A DNA stretch of 9,080 nucleotides, taken from the NCBI GenBank assembly GCA_023380915.1, contig JAMCSM010000224.1, positions 1-9,080 on the forward strand, in the 5' to 3' direction. The notes under the pieces were generated by a model. It was not told the DNA's origin and made no database searches. It was given only the letters and a program-made list of their open reading frames with translations. The DNA is from Actinomycetota bacterium. Its GTDB lineage: Bacteria; Actinomycetota; Humimicrobiia; Humimicrobiales; Humimicrobiaceae. The position numbers were made by a program, and so were the translations under genes. This document shows, piece after piece, positions 1-6,172 of this stretch (within the stretch, counting starts at the first letter, position 1; each line of letters opens with the position of its first letter).

Positions 1-195
1 TTTATTGTTGATTTAGTAACAATGCCAATTTCCGTATTTGACCAGACAGGTATATCCAATGAGTCAAACAAACAAATAAAGGCAGAAGTAAGGAAAATTA
101 TAAGAAAATATTTCTGGCTGGTTATCAAAAGATGGCTTGGGAATGCCCGGCTTATTTTGAAGTCTCTTAAGGTTCATTCAACATTTTCAAAGTAA
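1..195 (+). CDS. 3' end of an unidentified protein (partial, 64 codons)
   Basis: Reading frame 1 is open from the first base of the window to a TAA at 193-195, while the other two plus frames hit stops within the first 15 bases, so this is probably the C-terminal 64 residues of a gene starting upstream. The visible peptide starts FIVDLVTMPISVF, continues through a lysine-rich helix-like stretch (KQIKAEVRKIIRKY) and ends in a basic tail (LKSLKVHSTFSK). I do not recognise the family, and no catalytic motif or membrane segment is evident. It ends 30 bp before the family 4 glycosyltransferase on the same strand, which suggests it belongs to the same polysaccharide operon. Function is not assigned. 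Confidence 0.6.
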   Translation, partial: FIVDLVTMPISVFDQTGISNESNKQIKAEVRKIIRKYFWLVIKRWLGNARLILKSLKVHSTFSK

Positions 196-225
196 AATAT
201 TCAGATATGATATGATTTAAATTAT

Positions 226-1452
226 ATGAAAATATTAATAGTGGCAATGTCTAACAGTATACATACGTCAAGGTGGATTACACATATTTCCGGTCAGGGA
301 TGGGAAATCCATTTATTCCCGACTGACGTTTTTACAGCAGTTCACCCCAGTATAAAAAATGTAACTGTACATAGTTCAAGAGTAGTAAAGTTTGTTATCA
401 ATCGTTACAGATCAAAAAAAGCAAATAAAACGGTTGAAACAGATTTTGATGTATTGATGGATAATTTCATTAACAGGAACGGTCAATTTTTAATAACCTG
501 GAAAGAGATAATTAAAAGAATTTTACCTAACAGGAGAGTTTATAAATTAACTAAGGCCATAAAAAAAATTAAGCCAGATATAATACATTCAATGCACATG
601 CAGGCAGGAGGATATTTGGCACTTGAAGCTAAAAAAAGATTGCATGGAAAGTTTCCAAAATGGATAGTTACAAATTGGGGGAGCGAACTCTCATTATTTA
701 GCAGGATTTCAAACCAGAAAGATAAAATTAAAGAAGTATTGTTAAATTGTGATTATTTTTCCGGTGAGTGCACCAGGGACATTAGCTTAGCAAGGCGGTT
801 GGGATTCAAAGGTAAGACACTTCCGGTAATCCCTAATTCGGGCGGGATTGATTTCAACTTGATTTACAGGATCAGAAAGCCCGGGCCTACATCTGATAGA
901 AAAAATATAGTGTTGAAAGGTTATCAGAATTGGGCAGGAAGAGCGCTTGTAGGTTTGAGGGCATTAGAGCGATGTGCAGACATCCTGAAAGGTTATAAGA
1001 TTTTATTGTATAGCGTTGACACTTTTGATGTCCTGGTTTCTTCAGATCTTCTTGAAAAAAATATAGGTATAAAAATCCAAATAATACCGGTTAATACTTC
1101 GCATGAGGAAATATTAAAATATCATGGCAGTGCACGCATCTCTATAGGACTGAGCATTACTGATGCCATAAGTACTTCTTTGCTTGAAGCTATGGTTATG
1201 GGTTCTTTTCCGATCCAATCAAACACTTCCTGCGCTTCTGAATGGTTTAAAGATGGTCAAACAGGGATATTGGTTAATCCGGAGGATCCGGATGAAATAG
1301 AGAAAGCAATCAGGCTGGCTATTGCAGATGACAATCTGGTAAACAAAGCTGCTGAATTGAATTATGATATGTTGTTTGAAAGGATTGAAAAATCAAAAAT
1401 AAAGGAACAAATTATTAAGATTTATAAGGATATAAATAATAATTTGCTTTAG
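226..1452 (+). CDS. Glycosyltransferase family 4 (GT-B fold)
   Basis: This 408-residue protein is a probable cytoplasmic or membrane-associated retaining glycosyltransferase that adds one sugar from a nucleotide-sugar donor to a lipid-linked repeat unit. The N-terminal Rossmann half begins MKILIVAMSNSIHTSRW, the usual opening of family 4 enzymes from capsule and O-antigen clusters. NWGSE at 150-154 and IPNSGGID at 202-209 match the inter-domain region. The C-terminal donor-binding half carries KGYQNWAGR (231-239) and DAISTSLLEAM (313-323), which is the family's E-x7-E motif with Asp313 in the first acidic position and Glu321 in the second. It is followed by a typical DGQTGILVNPEDPDEIEKAI tail (343-362). 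Length is normal. The ATG at 226 fits the family start but has no clear Shine-Dalgarno sequence. The donor and acceptor cannot be read from the sequence; ManNAc(A) is possible given the wecC and wecB genes downstream. Confidence 0.9.
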   Translation: MKILIVAMSNSIHTSRWITHISGQGWEIHLFPTDVFTAVHPSIKNVTVHSSRVVKFVINRYRSKKANKTVETDFDVLMDNFINRNGQFLITWKEIIKRILPNRRVYKLTKAIKKIKPDIIHSMHMQAGGYLALEAKKRLHGKFPKWIVTNWGSELSLFSRISNQKDKIKEVLLNCDYFSGECTRDISLARRLGFKGKTLPVIPNSGGIDFNLIYRIRKPGPTSDRKNIVLKGYQNWAGRALVGLRALERCADILKGYKILLYSVDTFDVLVSSDLLEKNIGIKIQIIPVNTSHEEILKYHGSARISIGLSITDAISTSLLEAMVMGSFPIQSNTSCASEWFKDGQTGILVNPEDPDEIEKAIRLAIADDNLVNKAAELNYDMLFERIEKSKIKEQIIKIYKDINNNLL

Positions 1453-1471
1453 TTTATTATTTTACATTATT

Positions 1472-1500
1472 TTGCTATTTTGTTTTGGATTTTATATTAT
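1472..1500 (+). promoter_or_regulatory. Possible sigma70-type promoter ahead of wecC
   Basis: The 92-bp gap between the glycosyltransferase and wecC is the largest within the plus-strand run. It contains TTGCTA (1472-1477), a 17-bp spacer and TATTAT (1495-1500), which resembles a -35/-10 pair and would start transcription about 35-40 bp before the wecC ATG. The DNA is so AT-rich that such matches arise by chance, so this is only a candidate internal promoter. No hairpin terminator is visible in the gap. Confidence 0.22.
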
Positions 1501-1527
1501 TTACGGATTAGCTTAGGTATTTTTACT

Positions 1528-1534
1528 AAAGGGG
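1528..1534 (+). promoter_or_regulatory. Ribosome binding site of wecC
   Basis: AAAGGGG lies 10 bases before the ATG at 1545 and supports that start. It is one of only two strong Shine-Dalgarno sequences in the window; most other genes here have weak or no visible ones. Confidence 0.65.
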
Positions 1535-1544
1535 TTAAATCTTA

Positions 1545-2792
1545 ATGGAAAAAATTTGTATTTTAGGGCTTGGTTATATAGGAATGCCGACAGCCTGTAT
1601 GATTGCAAATAATGGTTACGAAGTTCTGGGGGTGGATGTAAATGATAGAATTATCTCCAAACTTAGTTCAGGGGAAATTCATATAGATGAGCCGGATCTT
1701 GAAAAGATTTTTAACCAGGCATTGAAAAGTCATAAGATCAGAGTATCAAACAAGGTAGAAAAATCGGATGTTTTTATAATTTCAGTTCCAACACCATTAG
1801 GCAATCAAAATAAGGCAGATCTTAGTTTTGTAATAAATGCTGTGAACATGATAAAAAAATACTTGTGCAAGGGTAACCTGATTATCCTTGAATCAACATC
1901 ACCACCAGGGACTACACGCAATATTGTAGGTGGGGTAATACTAAAAGATACAGGATTTGCGGCAGGTAAAGATTATCATCTTGCTTTCTGCCCTGAGAGA
2001 GTTTTGCCGGGGAAAATAATTTATGAGCTTGTAAATAATGATAGGGTTATTGGAGGAATTAATGAGGAGTCTGCAAAAAGGTCTGAATTAATCTACAAAA
2101 GTTTTGTAAAAGGACAGATTTTTTTAACCGGTCTTGAAGCTGCAGAGTTTGTAAAATTGGCTGAAAATACATACAGGGATGTAAATATAGCCTTTTCCAA
2201 CGAACTTGCGCTTATATGTGATGATTACGGAATAAATGTATGGGAGATAATAAAATTTGCCAATATGCATCCCAGGGTGAATATACTTAACCCCGGGCCG
2301 GGAGTTGGCGGCCATTGCATTCCGATTGATCCCTGGTTCATTTTAGAAAATATTCATAGAAAAAATACATTAATTGAAAAATGCAGGGAGATTAATGACA
2401 GTATACCTTATATTATTTCCAGGAGAGTAAGTAAGATACTTAAAGGGATAAAAAATCCCAAGGTTACTTTTTTTGGAGTCAGCTATAAGGAAAATGTAGG
2501 CGACACAAGGGAAAGCCCGGCATTGATTATTATAAATGAACTTATCAAAAAAGATATCAGCATATCAATTTTTGATCCGCTGGTTCACAATTTTAAATAT
2601 CAATTATCGGACCTTGAAGATGCATTAAAAAATTCAGATTTATTGTTGCTATTTGTGAGTCATGACAATTTCAAAAGTATCTCTCTTGAGCAAATAGCAA
2701 ATTGTATGAGAAATAGAAACATTTTTGATGCCAGAAATTTCTTTGACAGGGAAGCTGTTGAAAAACTGGGTTTTAAATATTATTCAATTTAA
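1545..2792 (+). CDS. wecC: UDP-N-acetyl-D-mannosamine dehydrogenase (WecC)
   Basis: WecC oxidises C6 of UDP-ManNAc twice with NAD+ to give UDP-ManNAcA, a donor for enterobacterial common antigen and for many O-antigens and capsules. The 415-residue length is close to E. coli WecC (420). The protein has the NAD-binding GLGYIG loop (8-13) and the acidic VDVND strand end (30-34), then GEIHIDEPDL (43-52) and ESTSPPGTT (116-124). The active-site region has CPERVLPG (149-156), NDRVIGG (165-171), EFVKLAEN with Lys204 (201-208), and GPGVGGHCIPIDPWF with the nucleophile Cys258 (251-265). The C-terminal UDP-binding domain contains DTRESPA (320-326). GEIHI, NDRVIGG and HPRVNIL (242-248) match WecC more closely than UDP-glucose dehydrogenases, and the wecB gene 27 bp downstream supplies its substrate. 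All expected catalytic residues are present. A GDP-mannose or UDP-GlcNAc dehydrogenase is less likely. Confidence 0.94.
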   Translation: MEKICILGLGYIGMPTACMIANNGYEVLGVDVNDRIISKLSSGEIHIDEPDLEKIFNQALKSHKIRVSNKVEKSDVFIISVPTPLGNQNKADLSFVINAVNMIKKYLCKGNLIILESTSPPGTTRNIVGGVILKDTGFAAGKDYHLAFCPERVLPGKIIYELVNNDRVIGGINEESAKRSELIYKSFVKGQIFLTGLEAAEFVKLAENTYRDVNIAFSNELALICDDYGINVWEIIKFANMHPRVNILNPGPGVGGHCIPIDPWFILENIHRKNTLIEKCREINDSIPYIISRRVSKILKGIKNPKVTFFGVSYKENVGDTRESPALIIINELIKKDISISIFDPLVHNFKYQLSDLEDALKNSDLLLLFVSHDNFKSISLEQIANCMRNRNIFDARNFFDREAVEKLGFKYYSI

Positions 2793-2819
2793 TATTAATA
2801 CAATTATTTATTTGTTTTA

Positions 2820-3971
2820 ATGAATAATTTAAATAACCGTAAAATTAATGTAATAGTTTCTTTTGGTACCAGACCGGAAGGTATAAAGCTGGCACCTGTA
2901 ATTAAAAATATTGAGAAACATAAGGATAAATTTAATTTGACTGTTTGTTCAACAGGACAGCACAAAGAAATGCTGGATCAGGTGCTTGGTTTTTTTGAGC
3001 TTAAACCTGATATTTTTTTAAACTTAATGACTGAAGATCAATCACTAAGCTCCTTGTCTTCCAGACTTTTAAATAAGATGGATGAATTGCTGTCAAGGTT
3101 AAATCCTGACATTTTATTGGTCCAGGGTGATACATCTACAGCCTTTTTTACAGCTCTTTCAGCATTTTATAAGAAAATCAAGATTGGCCATGTTGAAGCA
3201 GGGCTGAGGACATATGACAAGTATAATCCTTTCCCGGAAGAAATAAACAGGCAGATGATAAGCAGAATTGCAGATTTAAATTTTGTCCCTACGAAGAAGG
3301 CATTCGATAACATTATTGGCGAAAATACAAATCCTGATAATGTTTTTTTAACAGGTAATACGATAGTTGATGCCATATTATGGAGCCTCGAAAAGACAAG
3401 AGCTAACAGGGAAAGGATAGAATCAAGCGAGCTTTTTAAAAAACTTGACAATGATAAAAAGATAATTTTGATTACAATGCACAGAAGGGAATCTTTTGGA
3501 AAGGATATAAAAAACATCTGCGAAGCCCTTAAATTTGCTGCAAACAATTACAAAAATATCCAGATAGTATATCCTGTTCATTTAAACCCTAATGTAAGAA
3601 AACCCGTTTTTCAAATTTTGTCTCAAATAAAAAATATCGTGTTGACAGATCCGCTGGATTATGAAGCTTTCATTTGGCTTATGAATAGATCATATTTTAT
3701 TATTACAGATTCCGGCGGGATACAGGAAGAAGCGCCAACATTAAAAAAACCGGTACTCGTTATCAGGAAACGAACCGAAAGAACCGAATCGGTTGAAATG
3801 GGTGTTTCAAGATTAATAGGGATTGAAAAGGATGCGATAATAAAAAATATTTCAGAATTGATTGATAATGAATATTCATATAATAAAATGATAGCAGGTT
3901 CAAATCCATATGGGGATGGTCACGCATCCGAGAGAATTTCTGAGATAATATTCAAATATTTTTCAACCTGA
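2820..3971 (+). CDS. wecB: UDP-N-acetylglucosamine 2-epimerase, non-hydrolysing (WecB)
   Basis: WecB interconverts UDP-GlcNAc and UDP-ManNAc in the cytoplasm, feeding WecC. The 383 residues match the usual size of about 375-385. Visible signatures are FGTRPEGIKLAP (15-26), TGQHKEMLDQVL (45-56), QGDTSTA (102-108), GHVEAGLRT (123-131), FPEEINR (138-144), HRRESFG (221-227), YPVHLNPNVR (251-260) and TDSGGIQEEAP (296-306). The four residues known to be catalytic in the E. coli enzyme (Asp95, Glu117, Glu131, His213) correspond to Asp104, Glu126, Glu140 and His221 and are all present. The usual TERPE is TERTE here (319-323) and the usual PEAIK is PEGIK. The ATG at 2820 is the only ATG before the conserved core in this frame, but it has no Shine-Dalgarno sequence, so translation may depend on the preceding wecC. 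The gap to the next gene is 39 bp. Confidence 0.95.
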   Translation: MNNLNNRKINVIVSFGTRPEGIKLAPVIKNIEKHKDKFNLTVCSTGQHKEMLDQVLGFFELKPDIFLNLMTEDQSLSSLSSRLLNKMDELLSRLNPDILLVQGDTSTAFFTALSAFYKKIKIGHVEAGLRTYDKYNPFPEEINRQMISRIADLNFVPTKKAFDNIIGENTNPDNVFLTGNTIVDAILWSLEKTRANRERIESSELFKKLDNDKKIILITMHRRESFGKDIKNICEALKFAANNYKNIQIVYPVHLNPNVRKPVFQILSQIKNIVLTDPLDYEAFIWLMNRSYFIITDSGGIQEEAPTLKKPVLVIRKRTERTESVEMGVSRLIGIEKDAIIKNISELIDNEYSYNKMIAGSNPYGDGHASERISEIIFKYFST

Positions 3972-3997
3972 AAGTAAATTTACAATAATATTTCTTA

Positions 3998-4004
3998 GAG
4001 AAGG
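3998..4004 (+). promoter_or_regulatory. Ribosome binding site of the two-domain oxidoreductase
   Basis: GAGAAGG lies 6 bases before the ATG at 4011, an optimal arrangement that fixes the start of the oxidoreductase gene. Confidence 0.7.
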
Positions 4005-4010
4005 TTAGCA

Positions 4011-6134
4011 ATGAAACAAGTTTTTAATAAAAAAGGCATTATAACAGTTGAAGAAGTTCCTTCCCCAACTGTTTCGGACGATGAGATACTGGTCCAGGTA
4101 TATTATTCCTGCATTTCAACAGGAACAGAAATTGCCGCAATGAAAAACCTGGCAAAACCTTTATATAAGAAAGCATTGGAAAAACCTCAAAATGTTAAAA
4201 AAGTTTTGGAAATGATAAGGGAAAAAGGATTAACCGGCACAATCTCCCGCGTTAAGAGTAAGCTTGATTTTAAAAATCCTGTTGGCTACTCGGCTTCCGG
4301 CATTGTGCTTGAAACTGGAAAAAACATAAAAAATATAAAACCCGGGGAGAATGTCGCATGTGTTGGTGCAGGTATATCCAATCATTCAGAATTTATAGCA
4401 GTACCTGAAAATTTAGCGGTAAGGATTCCTGGAGAACTTTCAATTAGAAAAGCATCTACTGTTGCATTGGGGGCAATTGCTTTGCAGGGAGTTCGCAGGT
4501 GTGCATTGCAGATTGGGGATTCTGCTGTCGTAATCGGATTGGGGATAATTGGCCAGATAACAATCCAGCTTTTAAAAATATCGGGCTGCAGGGTGATTGG
4601 TATTGATTTAGATCAGGGAAGAATAGATAAAGCAGCCGGTTTGGCCGGTTTGAATATGGGTATCAATCCAAAAAATTTAAATGCAGTTGAAGAAGTGGCC
4701 ATAAATACAGGCGGTTACGGTGCCGATGCTGTTATTATAACTGCAGCATCTTCAAGTGACTCAATAATTAATCAATCCATAGAAATGTGCAGGAGAAAAG
4801 GAAAAGTAGTAATTGTTGGAGACGTTTCCTTAAATATAAAAAGGGAAGCGTTTTATAAAAAAGAACTTGACCTTTTAATGTCTACTTCCTACGGTCCCGG
4901 GAGGTATGATGAAGAATATGAATTAAAAAATCTCCAGTATCCGTATTCCTATGTAAAATGGACAGAAAACAGGAATATGGAAGAGTATCTTAAGCTCCTA
5001 TCTGAAAACAAGATCAATATTGATGGTTTGATAGAAAAATGCTATCCGGTTGAAGAAGCGGAAAAAGCTTATAATGAATTAAAATCAGAAGAAAAACCAC
5101 TGGTTGTGCTGCTGGAATATAATACTGAAATAAAGCCAGCAAAAAAAATGATTACCGGGAAGTTTGAAGTTAAGGAAAATAAAATAATGGTTGGTGTGAT
5201 AGGTGCGGGAAGTTTTGCACAGGACGTGCATCTTCCTAATTTGCAAAAATTAAGTGATATTTATGAGGTTTATGCAATATGCAGCAAAATTGGCAGTGAA
5301 GCAGATAGCATAGCAAAAAATTATAATGCCTCATATGCAACCACAGATTATAAGGATTTACTAAACGACAGTAACGTAAATATGGTAATAATAACCACAA
5401 GGCATAATCTTCATGCAAAGATAGCGATTGAAGCTGCCAGAGCAGGAAAAGCGGTATTTCTGGAAAAACCAATGGCTTTAAATAAGGAAGAGTTGAACGG
5501 ATTGGTAGCTGCACTTGAAGATTCAAAGGTTCCTTTTATGGTTGGTTTCAACAGGCGGTTTTCCTCTTTAGCTGCAAATATCAAAGAAATATTAAAAAAC
5601 AGGACAAACCCGCTTATCATAAATTACAATATGAATGCAGGTTATATACCTGGAAATCATTGGGTTCACAGTGAGGAAGGCGGTGGAAGAAATATAGGCG
5701 AGGCATGCCATATATATGATTTATTTAATTTCTACACCGAAAGTGAAGTCCGGTCAATGGCTGCAGCATCAATAACTCCATCAAACGAACAATTTGCCCG
5801 CAATGATAATTTTTCTGCTACTATAAAATATAAAGATGGCTCAATCTGCAATTTAACCTATACCGCTTTAGGTTCAAAGTCCGCCCCAAAAGAGCAGATG
5901 GATATATTCTTTGACGGCAAAATAATTCATTTAAATGATTATAGGGAGTTAACAGTTTTTGGAACCAGCAATAAGAACATCAGGCAAAAAATCCAGGATA
6001 AAGGTCATTTCGAAGAATTAAAAGTTTTTGGAGATTATGTAAAAAGCGGGAAAACTGAGAATATAATTCCTATGTGGCAGCTCATTCAGGCAACTGAAAT
6101 TAGTTTTGAAGTAGAAAATCAAATCAATAATTAA
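4011..6134 (+). CDS. Two-domain oxidoreductase: medium-chain dehydrogenase fused to Gfo/Idh/MocA dehydrogenase
   Basis: The 707-residue protein joins two NAD(P)-dependent enzymes. Residues 1 to about 370 are a medium-chain (alcohol-dehydrogenase-like) unit with a GroES-like part and a Rossmann fold: GLGIIG at 176-181, and Asp199 ending the second strand, which suggests NAD(H). The usual catalytic zinc ligands are missing: STGTE (36-40) replaces the Cys-containing CGTD motif and GYS (92-94) replaces GHE. The four-Cys structural zinc loop is also absent. After a Lys-rich linker (about 371-392), residues 393-707 form a Gfo/Idh/MocA unit with GVIGAGSFAQ (395-404), EKP (485-487, catalytic Lys486) and GEACHIYD (563-570, probable catalytic His567). 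Proteins of this layout recur in polysaccharide clusters. The substrate is unknown; a sugar or sugar-nucleotide redox or epimerisation step is inferred from the neighbours. An internal start for the second domain is possible at 5187. Confidence 0.88.
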   Translation: MKQVFNKKGIITVEEVPSPTVSDDEILVQVYYSCISTGTEIAAMKNLAKPLYKKALEKPQNVKKVLEMIREKGLTGTISRVKSKLDFKNPVGYSASGIVLETGKNIKNIKPGENVACVGAGISNHSEFIAVPENLAVRIPGELSIRKASTVALGAIALQGVRRCALQIGDSAVVIGLGIIGQITIQLLKISGCRVIGIDLDQGRIDKAAGLAGLNMGINPKNLNAVEEVAINTGGYGADAVIITAASSSDSIINQSIEMCRRKGKVVIVGDVSLNIKREAFYKKELDLLMSTSYGPGRYDEEYELKNLQYPYSYVKWTENRNMEEYLKLLSENKINIDGLIEKCYPVEEAEKAYNELKSEEKPLVVLLEYNTEIKPAKKMITGKFEVKENKIMVGVIGAGSFAQDVHLPNLQKLSDIYEVYAICSKIGSEADSIAKNYNASYATTDYKDLLNDSNVNMVIITTRHNLHAKIAIEAARAGKAVFLEKPMALNKEELNGLVAALEDSKVPFMVGFNRRFSSLAANIKEILKNRTNPLIINYNMNAGYIPGNHWVHSEEGGGRNIGEACHIYDLFNFYTESEVRSMAAASITPSNEQFARNDNFSATIKYKDGSICNLTYTALGSKSAPKEQMDIFFDGKIIHLNDYRELTVFGTSNKNIRQKIQDKGHFEELKVFGDYVKSGKTENIIPMWQLIQATEISFEVENQINN
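5172..5189 (+). promoter_or_regulatory. Possible internal ribosome binding site and start codon at the domain junction
   Basis: Inside the oxidoreductase gene, AAGGA (5172-5176) is followed after 10 bases by an in-frame ATG (5187-5189, Met393). Translation from there would begin MVGVIGAGSF, just where a free-standing Gfo/Idh/MocA protein normally begins. This may be a relic of a former separate gene or a working internal start; the sequence cannot distinguish the two. A second in-frame ATG (5148-5150) follows an A-run at 5141-5148. Confidence 0.35.
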
Positions 6135-6172
6135 ATTAAAATTGGGATTATCAATAATTTGGAAATTAAATT

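Noticed and set aside
1453..1544. Small RNA, riboswitch or terminator in the gap before wecC
   Set aside because: No hairpin or conserved leader structure is apparent; the gap is T-rich with only a weak promoter-like pair.
2124..2315. Minus-strand open frame inside wecC
   Set aside because: It lies wholly within a strongly conserved gene on the other strand and has no recognisable domain or ribosome binding site.
3167..3547. 126-codon minus-strand open frame inside wecB
   Set aside because: It overlaps the catalytic core of wecB; its Leu/Ser/Phe-rich composition is typical of the antisense of AT-rich coding DNA.
5236..5620. Two overlapping minus-strand open frames inside the two-domain oxidoreductase
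   Set aside because: Both are antisense to the well-supported Gfo/Idh/MocA domain and show no motifs of their own.
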